Positions 26,801 through 38,880 of a DNA stretch of 64,000 nucleotides are shown here, piece by piece (within the stretch, counting starts at the first letter, position 1; each line of letters starts with the position of its first letter). The DNA is from Orientallactaga sibirica (taxonomy: Eukaryota; Chordata; Mammalia; Rodentia; Dipodidae): positions 186,001 through 250,000 of the forward strand of contig JAEOAD010001800.1 in the NCBI GenBank assembly GCA_036365145.1, written 5' to 3'. Both the position numbers and the translations under genes were made by a program. A model generated the notes under the pieces. It saw only the letters and a program-made list of their open reading frames with translations, did not search any database and was not told where the DNA came from.

Positions 26801-28350
26801 ATTTAGTAGATTCGTTTCATTTCTAAAGCACTTTGGTCAGAAAACAAACACCTTCATTTCCCAACAGTGTACTGTGTGAATTAAGCTAGCTCTGTTCTCG
26901 GAATGATTTGCTCTCCTACAAAGAAGGTTGAGCGCTACAAGTTCTAGCTTTCTTTGTTCGTGTAATCTAACAAGATCTACAATATAGTAGATCCGTTTCC
27001 TTTCTAAAGCTGTTTGGTCAGCAAACAAACATCTTCATTTCCGAATACTGTACTGTGTGAATTAAGCTAGGTCGGATCATGGAATGCGTTGCTTTCCTAC
27101 AAATACCATTTGTGCAGCAAGTTAAAACTTTGCTTGTTTGTGTAATCTAAGAAGATCTACAACTTAGTAGATTCGTTTCATTTCTAAAGCAGTTTGGTCA
27201 GAAAAGAAACACTTTCATTTCAAAAGACTTTACTTTGGGAAATAAGCTAGTTCGGATCTTGAAATGATTTGCTTTCCTACAAATAATGTGGACTGCAGCA
27301 AGATCAAATTTTCCTAGGTAGTGTCATCTAAAAAGATGTACAAATTAGTAGATTCGTGTGATTTCTAAAGCAGTTTGGACAGAACACAAACACCTTCACT
27401 TCCGAACAATGTACTGTGTGAATTAAGTTAGTTCGGATCATGGAATGAGTTGCTTTCCTACAAATAATGTTGAGTGCAGCAAGTTCAAACTTTCCTTGTT
27501 TGTGTAATCTAAGAAGATGTAGAACTTAGTAGATTCACCTCATTTCTAAAGTAGTTTGTTGAGAACACAAATGTCTTCACAGCAGAACACTGTACTGTGT
27601 GAAATAAGCTAGTTTTTTTCTTGGAAGGAGTTGCGTTCATTCAAACAAGGTTGAGTGCAGTGAGTTCAAACATTCTTAGGTGGTGTAATCTAAAAAGATG
27701 TACAACTTAGTAGATTCGTGTCATTTCTAAATGAGTTTGTTCAGAAAACAAACACCTTCATTTCAGAACAGTGTACTGTGTGAATTAAGCTAGTTCTGTC
27801 TCGGAATGAGTTGCTTTCCTACAAATAATTTTGAGTGCAGCAAATTCAAACTTTCCTAGTGTGTGTAATCTAAGAAGATATAGAACTTCGTAGATTCGCC
27901 TCACTTCTAAAGCAGTTTGTTGAGAAAACAAACATCTTCTCTGCCGAACACTCTACTGTATGAAATAAGGTAGTTCTGTTCTTGGAATGAGTTGCGTTCC
28001 TGCGAACAAGGTTGAGTGTAGTAAGTTAAACTTTCCTAGGTAGTGTAATCTAAAAAGATGTACAACTTAGTAGATTCGTGTCATTTCTAAAGCAGTTTGT
28101 TCAGAAAACAAAAACCTTCATTTTCGAACGGTGTACTGTGTGAATTAAGCTAGTTCGGATCATGGAATGAGTTGCTTTCCTACAAATAATGTTGCGTGCA
28201 GCAAGTTCAAACTTTCCTAGTTTGTGTAATCTAAGAATATGGAGAACTTAGTACATTCACCTCATTTCTAAAGTAGTTTGTTGAGAAAGAAAACATCTTC
28301 ACAGCCGAACACTGTACTGTGTGAAATAAAGTAGTTCTGTTCTCAGAATG

Positions 28351-28410
28351 AGTTGCTTTCCTACGAACAAAGTTGAGTGCAGTTGCTTTCCTACAAAGAA
28401 GGTTGAGTGC
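28351..28410 (+). repeat. 30-bp tandem duplication at the family I / family II junction
   Basis: The units 28351-28380 and 28381-28410 both begin 'agttgctttcctac' and end 'gttgagtgc', with 27 of 30 bases identical. The left unit has the family I form ('gaacaaag'). The right unit has the family II form ('aaagaagg'). Everything to the left is family I. Immediately to the right come 'ccttgttaatgtaatct' and other family II markers. This is therefore a recombination joint between two satellite families, offset by 30 bp within the monomer. Confidence 0.85.
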
Positions 28411-31400
28411 AGCAAGTTCAAACTTTCCTTGTTAATGTAATCTGAAAAGTTGCACATCTTAGTAGATTGGCCTCATTTCTAAAGTAGTTTGTTTACAAAA
28501 CAAACATCTTCATTACCGAACATTATACTATGTGAAATGAGCTAGTTCGGTTCTAGGAATCACTTGCTTTCGTACAAAGAAGGTTGAGTGCAGCAAGTTC
28601 AAACTATCCTCGTTTGTGTAATCTAACAAGATGTACCAGTTAGTGGATGCGCATAGTTTCTAAAGTGCTTTCTTTAGAAAAGAAAAATCTTCAGTCCTGA
28701 ACACTGTACTGTGTCAAATAAGTTAATACTTTTATATGAATCAGTTTCCTTTCTACGAAGATGGTTGAGTGCAGCAAGTTCAAACTTTCTTTGTTAATGT
28801 AATCTAAAAAGATGGCCACGTTAGCAGTCACCTCATTTGTAAAATAGTTTGTTGAGAAAATTAATATCTTTATTGCCGAACATTGTTCTGTGTGAAATAA
28901 GCTCATTCGGTTCTAGGAATCAGTTGCTTTCCTACAAAGAAGGTTGAGTGCAGCAAGTTCAAACTTTCCTTGTTAATGGAATCTAAAAAGATGCACAACT
29001 TAGTAGATTGGCCTCATTTCTAAAGTAGTTTCTTTAGAAAAGAAACATCTTCAGTACAGAACACTGTACAGTGTGAAATAAGTTAATTCGCTTCTAGGAA
29101 TCAGTTTAATTTCTACGAAGAAGGTTGAGTGCAGCAAGTTCAAACTTTCCTGGTTAATGTAATCTAAAAAGATGGCCAAGTTAGAAGATTCGCCTCATTT
29201 GTAAAGTAGTTTGTTGAGAAAACAAACATCTTCATTGCCGAACATTGCACTGTGTGAAATAAGCTCATTCGGTTCTAGGAATCAGTTGCTTTCCTACAAA
29301 GAAAGTTGAGTGCAGCAATTTCAAACTTTCCTTGTTAATGTAATCTGAAAATATGCACAACTTAGTAGATTGGTCTCATTTCTAAAGTAGTTTGTTTAGA
29401 AAACAAACATCTTCATTACCAAACACTGTACTATGTGAAATAAGCTAGTTACGTTCTAGGAATCACTTGCGTTCCTAAGAAGAAGGTTGAGTGCAGCAAG
29501 TTCAAACTTTCCAAGTTTGTGTAATCTAACAAGATGTACAAGTTAGTGGATTCGACTCATTTCTAACGAGTTCCTTCAGAAAAGCAACATCTTCAGTACC
29601 AAACACTGTACTGTGTGAAATAAGTTAATTCGCTTCTAGGAATCAGTTTAATTTCTAGGAAGATGGTTGAGTTTAGCAAGTTCAAACTTTCCTTGTTAAT
29701 GTAATCTAAAATATGTCCAAGTTAGTAGATTTGCCTAACTGTTAAAGTAGTTCGTTGAGAAAACAAACATCTTCATTGCCGAACATTGTACTGTATGAAA
29801 AAAGCTCATTCGGTTCTAGAATTCAGTTTCTTTCCTACAAAGACGGCTGAGTGCTGCAAGTTCAAACTTTCCTTGTTAATGTAATCGAAAAAGATGCACA
29901 ACTTAGTCGATTGGCCTCATTTCTAAGGTAGTTTCTTTAGAAAAGAAACATCTTCAGTACCGAACACTGTATTGTGTGAAATAAGTTAATTCGCTTCTAG
30001 GAATCAGTTTAATTTCTATGAAGAAGGTTGAGTGCAGCAAGTTCAAACTTTCCCTGTTAATGTAATCTAAAAAGATGGCCAAGTTAGAAGATTTGCCTCT
30101 TTTGTAAAGTACTTTGTTGAGAAAACAAACATCTTCATTGCTGAACATTGTACTGTGTGAAATAAGCTCATTCGGTTCTAGGAATCACTTGCTTTCCTAC
30201 AAGGAAGGTTGAGTGCAGCAAGTTCAAACTTTCCTTGTTAATGTAATCTGAAAAGATGCACAACTTAGTAGATTGGCCTCATTTCAAAAGTAGTTTGTTT
30301 AGAAAACAAACATCTTCAGTACCGAACACTGTACTGTGTGAAATAAGTGAATTTGCTTCTTGGAATCAGTTTAATTTCTACGAAGAAGGTTGAGTGCAGC
30401 AAGTTCAAACTTTCCTAGCTTGTGTAATCTAACAAGATCTACAAGTTAGTGGGTTCGCGTCATTTCTAAACTAGTTTCTTTAGAAAACAAACATCTTCAG
30501 TTCCGAACACTGTACTGTGTGAAATAAGTGAATGCGCTTCTAGGAATCAGTTTAATTTCTAGGAAAACGGTTGAGTGCAGCAAGTTCAAACTTTCCTTGT
30601 TAATGTAATCTAAAAAGATGTCCAAGTTAGTAGATTCGCCTCATTTCTAAAGTAGTTTCTTTAGAATACAAACCTTCATTGCCAAACATTGTACTGTGTG
30701 AAATTAGCTAATTCGGTTCTAGGAATCAGTTTACTTTCTACGAAGATGGTTGAGTTTAGCAAGTTCAATCTTTCCTTGTTAATGTAATCTAAAAAGATGT
30801 CCAAGTTAGTAGATTCGCCTCATTTCTAAAGTAGTTTCTTTAGAAAACAAACCTTCATTACCAAACATTGTACTGTGTGAAATGAGCTAATTTGGTTCTA
30901 GGAATCTGTTTACTTTCTACGAAGATGGTTGAGTTTAGCAAGTTCAAACGTTCCTTGTTAATGTAATCTAAAAAGATGGCCAAGTTAGTAGATTCGCCTC
31001 ATTTGTAAAGTAGTTTGTTGAGAAAACAAACATCTTCATTGCCTAACATTGTACTGTGTGAAATAAGCTCATTCGGTTCTAGGAATCAGTTGCTTTCATA
31101 CAAAGAAGGTTGAGTGCAGCAAGTTCAAACTTTCCTTGTTAATGTAATCTAAAAAGATGCACAACTTAGTAGAGTGGCCTCATTTCTAAAGTAGTTTGTT
31201 GAGAAAACAAACATCTTAATTACCGAACACTGTACTATGTGAAATGAGCTAGTTCGGTTCTAGGAATCACTTGCTTTCCTACGAAGAAGGTTGAGTGTAG
31301 CAAGTTCAAACTGTCCTAGTTTGTGTAATCTAACATGATGTACAAGTTAGTGGATTCGCTTCATTTCTAAAGTGGTTTCTTTAGAAAACAAACATCTTCA

Positions 31401-34400
31401 GTACTGAACATTGTACTGTGTGAAATGAGTTAATTCGGTTCTAGGAATCAGTTTCCTTTCTACGAAGATGGTTGAGTGCAGCAAGTTCAAACTTTCCTTG
31501 TTAATGTAATCTAAAAAGATGGCCAAGTTAGCAGAGTCACCTCATTTGTAAAGTAGTTTGTTGAGAAAATTAACATCTTTATTGCCCAACATTTTACTGT
31601 GTGAAATAAGCTCATTCGGATCTAGGAATCACTTGCTTTCCTACAAAGAAGGTTGAGTGCAGCAAGTTCAAACTTTACATGTTAATGTAATCTAAAAAGA
31701 TGCACAACTTAGTAGATTGGCCTCATTTCTAAAGTAGTTTCTTTAGAAAAGAAACATCTTCAGTACCGAACACTGTAGTGTGTGAAATAAGTTAATTGGC
31801 TTCTAGGAATCCGTTTAATTTCTACGAAGAAGGTTGAGTGCAGCAAGTTCAAACTTTCCTAGTTTGTGTCATCTAACAAGATGTACAAGTTAGTTGATTC
31901 GTGTCATTTCTAAAGTGGTTTCTTTAGAAAAAAATATCTTCAGGACCGAACACTGTACTGTGTGAAATAAGTTAATTCGGATGTAGGAATCAGTTTCCTT
32001 GCTACGAAGATGCTTCAGTGCATCAAGTTCAAACTTTCCTTGTTAATGTAATCTAAAAAGATATCCAAGTTAGTAGATTCGCCTCATTTCTAAAGCAGTT
32101 TCTTTAGAAAACAAACCTTCATTGCCAAACATTGTACTGTGTGAAATAAGCTTATTCGGTTCTAGGAATCAGTTTACTTTCTATGAATATGGTTGAGTTT
32201 AGCAAGTTCAAACTTTCCTTGTAAATGTAATCTAAAAAGATGTCCAAGTTAGTAGATTTGCCTCATTGGTAAAGTAGTTTGTTGAGAAAACAAACATGTT
32301 CATTGTGGAACATTGTACTGTGTGTAAAAAGCTAATTCGGTTCTAGAATTCAGTTACTTTCCTACAAAGATGGTAGAGTGCAGAAAGTTCAAACTTCCTT
32401 GTTAATGTAATCTAAAAAGATGCACAACTTAGTAGATTGGCCTCATTTCTAAAGTAGTTTCTTTAGAAAAGAAACATCTTCAGTACCAAAAACTGTACTG
32501 TGTGAAATAAGTTAATTCGCTTCTAGGAATCAGTTTAATTTCTACGAAGAAGGTTGAGTGCAGCAAGTTCAAACATTCCTAGTTTGTGTAATCTAACAAG
32601 ATGTACAAGTTAGTGGATTCGCCTCATTTCTAAAGTAGTTTTTTTAGAAAAGAAACATCTTCAGTACCGAATACTGTACTGTATGATATAAGTTCAAGCT
32701 CATTCAGTTCTAGAATTCAGGTGCTTTCCTACAAAGACCGTTGAATGCAGCAAGTTGAAACTTTCCTTGTTAATGTAATCTAAAAAGCTGTCCAAGTGAG
32801 TAGATTCGCCTCATTTCTAAAGTAGTTTCTTTAGAAAACTAACCTTCATTGCCAAACAGTGTACTGTGTGAAATGAGCTAATTCAATTCTAGGAATCAGA
32901 TTGCTTTCTAAAAGATGGTTGAGTTTAGCAAGTTCAAACTTTCCTTGTTAATGTAATCTGCAAAGATGGACAAGTTAGTAGACTCACCTCATTTGTAAAG
33001 TAGTTTGTTGAGAAAACAAACATCTTCATTTCCGAACATTGTACTGTGTGAAAAAAGCTAATTCGGATCTAGAATTCAGTTGCAATCCTACAAAGACGGT
33101 TGAGTGCAGCAAGTTCAAACATTCCTTGTTAATGTACTCTAAAAAGATGCACAACTTAGTGGATTCGCCTCATTTCTAAAGTAATTTCTTTAGAAAAGAA
33201 ACATCTTCAGTATGGAACACTGTACTGTGTGATATGTTAACTCACTTCTAGGAATCAGTTTAATTTCTACAAACATGGTTGAGTCCAGCAAGTTCAAACT
33301 TTCCTTCTTAATGTAATCTATAAAGATGGCCAAGTTAGAAGATTCACCTCATTTGTAAAGTACGTTGTTGAGAAAACAAACATCTTCATTGCCGAACATT
33401 GTACTGTGTGAAATAAGCTCATTCGGTTCTAGGAATCAGTTGCTTTCCTACAAAGAAGGTTGAGTGCAGCAAGTTCAAACTTTCCTTGTTAATGTAATCT
33501 AAAAAGATGCACAACTTAGTAGATTGGCCTCATTTCTAAAGTAGTGTGTTTAGAAAACAAACATCTTCATTACAGAACACTGTACTATGTGAAATAAGCT
33601 AGTTCAGTTCTAGGAATCACATGCTTTCCTACTAAGAAGGTTGAGTGCAGAAAGTTCAAACTATCCTATTTTGTGTAATCTAACAAGATGTACAAGTTAG
33701 TGGATTCGTGTCATGTCTAAATGAGTTTCTTTAGAAAACAAACATCTTCAGTACGGAACACTGTACTGTGTGAAATAAGTGAATTCGCTGCTAGGAATCA
33801 GATTAATTTCTACAAAGAAGGTTGAGTGCAGCAAGTTCAAATTTTCCTAGTTTGTGTAATCTAATGAGATGTACAAGTTAGTTGATTCTCCTCATTTCTA
33901 ACGTAGTTCCTTTAGAAAAGAAACATCTTCAGTACCAAAGACTGTACTGTGTGAAATAAGTTAATTCGCTTCTAGGAATCAGTTTAATTTCTACGAAGAT
34001 GGTTGAGTTTAGGAAGTTCAAACTTTCCTTGTTAATGTAATCTAAAAAGATGGCCAAGTTTGTAGATTTGCCTCATTGGTAAAGTAGTTTGTTGAGAAAA
34101 CAAACATCTTCATTGCCGAACATTGTACTGTTTGAAAAAATCTCATTCGGTTCTAGAATTTAGTTGCTTTCCTACAAAGACGGTTGAGTGCAGCAAGTTC
34201 AAACTTTCCTTGTTAATGTAATCGAAAAAGATGCACAACTTAGTAGATTGGCCTCATTTCTAAAACAGTTTCTTTAGAAAAGAAACATCTTCAGTACCGA
34301 ACACTGTACTGTGTGAAATAAGTTAATTCGCTTCTAGGAATCAGTTTAATTTCTACGAAGACGGTTGAGTGCAGCAAGTTCAAACTTTCCTAGTTTGTGT

Positions 34401-37400
34401 AATCTAACAAGATGTACAAGTTAGTGGATTCGCCTCATTTCTAAAGTAGTTTCTTTAGCAAAGAAATATCTTCAGTACCGAACACTGTACTGTGTGAAAT
34501 AAGCTCATTCGGTTCTAGGAATCAGTTGCTTTCCTACAAAGAAGGTTGAGTGCAGCAAGTTCAAACTTTCCTTGTTAGTGTAATCTAAAAAGATGCACAA
34601 CTTAGTAGATTGGCATCATTTATAAAGTAGTTTGTTGAGAAAACAAACATCTTCATTACCGAACACTGTACTATGTGAAATGAGCTAGTTCGGTTCTAGG
34701 AATCACTTGCTTTCCTACGAAGAAGGTTGAGTGCAGCAAGTTCAAAGCTTTCCTAGTTTGTGTAATCTAACAAGATGGGCAAGTTAGTGGATTCACCTCA
34801 TTTCTAAAGTGGTTCCTTTAGAAAACAAACATCTTCAGTACTGAAAACTGTACTGTGTGAAATAAGTTAATTCGGTTCTAGGAATCAGTTTCCTTTCCTA
34901 CAAATGGTTGAGTGCAGCAAGTTCAAACTTTCCTTGTTAATGTAATCTAAAAAGATGGCCAAGTTAGCAGATTCACCTCATTTGTAAAGAAGTTTGTTGA
35001 AAAAATTAAAATCTTCATTGCCGAACATTGTACTGTGTGAAATAAGCTTATTCGGTTCTAGGAATCAGTTTACTTTCTATGAAGATGGTTGAGTTTAGCA
35101 AGTTCAAACTTTCCTTGTAAATGTAATCTAAAAAAGATGTCCAAGTTAGTAGATTTTGCCTCATTGGTAAAGTAGTTTGTTGAGAAAACAAACATGTTCA
35201 TTGTGGAACATTGTACTGTGTGAAAAAAGCTAATTCGGTTCTAGAAATCAGTTACTTTCCTACAAAGATGGTTAGAGTGCAGAAAGTTCAAACTTTCCTT
35301 GTTAATGTAATCTAAAAGATGCACAAGTTAGTAGATTGGCCTCATTTCTAAAGTAGTTTCTTTAGAAAAGAAACATCTTCAGTACCAAAAACTGTACTGT
35401 GTGAAATAAGCTAATTCGGTTCTAGGAATCAGTTTAATTTTCTACAAAAGAAGGTTGAGTGCAGCAAGTTCAAACATTCCTAGTTTGTGTAATCTAACAA
35501 GATGTACAAGTTAGTGGATTTGCCTCATTTCTAAAGTAGTTTCTTTAGAAAAGAAACATCTTCATTACCAAACACTGTACTGTATGATATAAGTTCAAGC
35601 TCATTCAGTTCTAGAATTCAGGTGCTTTCCTACAAAGAGGTTGAATGCAGCAAGTTCAAACTTTCCTTGTTAATGTAATCTAAAAAGATGTCCAAGTGAG
35701 TAGATTCGCCTCATTTCTAAAGTAGTTTCTTTAGAAAACTAACATCTTCATTGCCAAACAGTGTACTGTGTGAAATGAGCTAATTAGGTTCTAGGAATCA
35801 GATTGCTTTTCTAAAAGATGGTTGAGTGCAGCAAGTTCAAACTTTCCTTGTTAATGTAATCTGCAAAGATGGACAAGTTAGTAGACTCACCTCATTTGTA
35901 AAGTAGTTTGTTGAGAAAACAAACATCTTCATTTCGAACATTGTACTGTGTGAAAAAAGCTAATTCGGTTCTAGAAATCAGTTGCTTTCCTACAAAAGAC
36001 GGTTGAGTGCAGCAAGTTCAAACATTCCTTGTTAATGTAATCTAAAAGATGCACAACTTAGTGGATTCGCCTCATTTCTAAAGTAATTTCTTTAGAAAAG
36101 AAACATCTATAGTATGGAACACTGTACTGTGTGATATGTTAGCTCACGGTTCTAGGAATCAGTTTAATTTCTACAAAGATGGTTGAGTGCAGCAAGTTCA
36201 AACTTTCCTAGTTAATGTAATCTATAAAGATGTACAAGTTAGAAGATTCACCTCATTTCTAAAGTAGTTTGTTGAGAAAACAAACATCTTCATTGCCGAA
36301 CATTGTACTGTGTGAAATAAGCTCATTCGGTTCTAGGAATCAGTTGCTTTCCTACAAAGAAGGTTGAGTGCAGCAAGTTCAAACTTTCCTTGTTAATGTA
36401 ATCTAAAAAGATGCACAAGTTAGTAGATTGGCCTCATTTCTAAAGTAGTTTGTTTAGAAAACAAACATCTTCATTACAGAACACTGTACTGTGTGAAATA
36501 AGCTAGTTCAGTTCTAGGAATCACATGCTTTCCTACTAAGAAGGTTGAGTGCAGAAAGTTCAAACTTTCCTATTTTGTGTAATCTAACAAGATGTACAAG
36601 TTAGTAGATTCGCCTCATTTCTAAATGAGTTTCTTTAGAAAACAAACATCTTCAGTACGGAACACTGTACTGTGTGAAATAAGTTAATTCGCTTCTAGGA
36701 ATCAGATTAATTTCTACAAAGAAGGTTGAGTGCAGCAAGTTCAAATTTTCCTAGTTTGTGTAATCTAACAAGATGTACAAGTTAGTTGATTCTCCTCATT
36801 TCTAAAGTAGTTTCTTTAGAAAAGAAACATCTTCAGTACCAAAGACTGTACTGTGTGAAATAAGCTAATTCGGTTCTAGGAATCAGTTTAATTTCTACAA
36901 AGATGGTTGAGTTTAGCAAGTTCAAACTTTCCTTGTTAATGTAATCTAAAAAGATGGCCAAGTTTGTAGATTTGCCTCATTGGTAAAGTAGTTTGTTGAG
37001 AAAACAAACATCTTCATTGCCGAACATTGTACTGTTTGAAAAAATCTCATTCGGTTCTAGAATTTAGTTGCTTTCCTACAAAGAAGGTTGAGTGCAGCAA
37101 GTTCAAACTTTCCTTGTTAATGTAATCTAAAAAGATGCACAAGTTAGTAGATTGGCCTCATTTCTAAAACAGTTTCTTTAGAAAAGAAACATCTTCATTT
37201 ACCGAACACTGTACTGTGTGAAATAAGTTATTCGGTTCTAGGAATCAGTTTAATTTCTACAAAGAAGGTTGAGTGCAGCAAGTTCAAACTTTCCTAGTTT
37301 GTGTAATCTAACAAGATGTACAAGTTAGTGGATTCGCCTCATTTCTAAAGTAGTTTCTTTTAAAAAGAAATATCTTCATTACCGAACACTGTACTGTGTG

Positions 37401-37920
37401 AAATAAGCTCATTCGGTTCTAGGAATCAGTTGCTTTCCTACAAAGAAGGTTGAGTGCAGCAAGTTCAAACTTTCCTTGTTAGTGTAATCTAAAAAGATGC
37501 ACAAGTTAGTAGATTGGCATCATTTATAAAGTAGTTTGTTGAGAAAACAAACATCTTCATTGCCGAACATTGTACTATGTGAAATGAGCTAGTTCGGTTC
37601 TAGGAATCACTTGCTTTCCTACGAAGAAGGTTGAGTGCAGCAAGTTCAAGCTTTCCTAGTTTGTGTAATCTAACAAGATGTACAAGTTAGTAGATTCGCC
37701 TCATTTCTAAAGTGGTTTCTTTAGAAAACAAACATCTTCATTACTGAAAACTGTACTGTGTGAAATAAGTTAATTCGGTTCTAGGAATCAGTTGCTTTCA
37801 ACAAAATGGTTGAGTGCAGCAAGTTCAAACTTTCCTTGTTAATGTAATCTAAAAAGATGTACAAGTTAGCAGATTCACCTCATTTGTAAAGTAGTTTGTT
37901 GAAAAAACAAAATCTTCATT
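28381..37920 (+). repeat. Satellite family II array, left flank of core
   Basis: About 53 head-to-tail monomers of about 181 bp with family II markers: 'ggttctaggaatca', 'ccttgttaatgtaatct', 'aataagctcattcgg' and 'ttctttagaaaa'. Three types recur. Type a has 'gatggccaagttag' and 'ctcatttgtaaag' with 'gttgagaaaac'. Type b has 'gatgcacaacttag' and 'attggcctcatttc'. Type c has 'tagtttgtgtaatctaacaa', 'gatgtacaagttagtgg' and 'tttagaaaacaaacatcttc' ending 'agtacc'. Long runs alternate a-b-c or a-b', a loose higher-order structure. No transposon or gene is visible here. Lower divergence than family I suggests a younger layer (inference). Confidence 0.92.
32148..35043 (+). repeat. 2.9-kb (16-monomer) higher-order block, copy 1
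   Basis: This block is followed in tandem by a second copy. Diagnostic marker pairs are 'aagcttattc' (32148/35044), 'acatgttcattgtgg' (32294/35192), 'gatataagttcaagctc' (32685/35586), 'gatatgtta' (33231/36133) and 'ggcatcatttataaag' (34612/37516). The offset stays at 2,896-2,904 bp, which is 16 monomers. This is the longest periodic unit I can show in the window. Confidence 0.88.
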
Positions 37921-37944
37921 GCGAACATTGTACTGTGTGTAAAT
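35044..37944 (+). repeat. 2.9-kb higher-order block, copy 2 (consensus-shifted)
   Basis: This is the second tandem copy of the 16-monomer block. Compared with copy 1, many of its changes move toward the core consensus: 'gatgcacaactt' often becomes 'gatgcacaagtt', 'ttcagtacc' often becomes 'ttcattacc', 'ttctacgaag' becomes 'ttctacaaag', and 'aagttaattcgcttctagg' becomes 'aagctaattcggttctagg'. It also carries extra single bases in short runs, for example 'ctacaaaagaagg', 'agattttgcctc' and 'ctaaaaaagatg'. Gene conversion by core-type monomers or a consensus/assembly effect could both give this pattern. Confidence 0.82.
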
Positions 37945-38880
37945 AAGCTTATTCAGTTCTAGGAATCAGTTTGCTTTCCTACAAATATGGTTGAGTGCAG
38001 CAAGTTCAAACTTTCCTTGTTAATGTAATCTAAAAAGATGTCCAAGTTAGTAGATTTGCCTCATTTCTAAAGTAGTTTCTTGAGAAAACAAACATCTTCA
38101 TTGCCGAACATTGTACTGTGTGAAATAAGCTAATTCGGTTCTAGGAATCACTTGCTTTCCTACAAAGAGGTTGAGTGCAGCAAGTTCAAACTTTCCTAGT
38201 TTGTTAATCTAACTCAGAAGATACACAAGTTAGTAGATTGGCCTCATTTCTAAAGTAGTTTCTTTAGAAAACAAACATCTTCATTGCCGAACACTGTACT
38301 GTGTGAAATAAAGCTAATTCGGTTCTAGGAATCAGTTTAATTTCTACAAAGAAGGTTGAGTGCAGCAAGTTCAAACTTTCCTAGTTTGTGTAATCTAACA
38401 AGATGTACAAGTTAGTGGATTCGCCTCATTTCTAAAGTAGTTTTTTAGAAAACAAACATCTTCATTGCGAACATTGTACTGTGTGAAATAAGCTCATTCA
38501 GTTCTAGGAATCACTTGCTTTCCTACAAAGAGGTTGAGTGCAGCAAGTTCAAACTTTCCTTGTTAATGTAATCTAACAAGATGTACAAGTTAGTAGATTC
38601 GCCTCATTTCTAAAGTAGTTTCTTGAAAAACAAACATCTTCATTTCGAACATTGTACTGTGTGAAATAAGCTAATTCGGTTCTAGGAATCAGTTTGCTTT
38701 CTACAAAAGATGGTTGAGTGCAGCAAGTTCAAACTTTCCTAGTTAATGTAATCTAACAAGATGTACAAGTTAGTAGATTCACCTCATTTCTAAAGTAGCT
38801 TCTTGAGAAAACAAACATCTTCATTGCAAACATTGTACTGTGTGAAATAAGCTAATTCGGTTCTAGGAATCACTTGCTTT
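37921..38880 (+). repeat. Transition zone from family II to homogeneous core
   Basis: A third copy of the 2.9-kb block appears to begin ('aagcttattc' at 37945, then 'acaaatatggttgag'), but within five or six monomers its specific markers vanish. By about 38,880 each monomer matches the core consensus. Odd local variants occur, such as 'tttgttaatctaactcagaag' near 38,200-38,220 and single-base losses around 'cttcattgcgaac'. Confidence 0.75.

Larger units (their letters stand above)
1..28380 (+). repeat. Satellite family I: diverged ~181-bp monomer array
   Basis: About 157 head-to-tail monomers of 179-181 bp, each carrying recognisable anchors: a 'gctttcctac' segment, 'gttgagtgcagcaagttcaa', a 'gtgtaatcta' segment, 'cttagtagattcg', 'catttctaaag' and 'gaacactgtactgtgtga'. 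At least three monomer types recur. One has 'acaaataatgttgag' with 'gatgtagaacttag' and 'cgcctcatt'. One has 'acaaagaaggttgagcgcag' with 'caatctttccttg', 'gatctacaacttag', 'cgtttcatt' and 'gcagtttggtcag'. One has 'acgaacaaggttgag' followed by 'gtgctctgtgaaataagc'. Their order is irregular, so any original higher-order repeat is eroded. Short reverse-strand open frames of about 63 codons recur because one monomer phase happens to lack stops. They are not convincing genes. I see no interspersed element in this stretch. The diverged state fits an old flank of a centromeric array (inference). Confidence 0.93.

Noticed and set aside
1061..30148. Many reverse-strand open frames of about 60-90 codons with similar proteins.
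   Set aside because: They are one stop-poor phase of the monomer's reverse strand, repeated because 180 bp is 60 codons. 181-bp monomers shift the frame and end them. There is no conserved length, promoter or codon constraint, and the homogeneous core has almost none.
1..38000. CENP-B box candidates ('attcgcctcatttctaa', 'gttcggatcatggaatg').
   Set aside because: They carry TTCG and the central A but not the CGGG half, so only 5 of the 9 essential bases match. No monomer examined has a full box.
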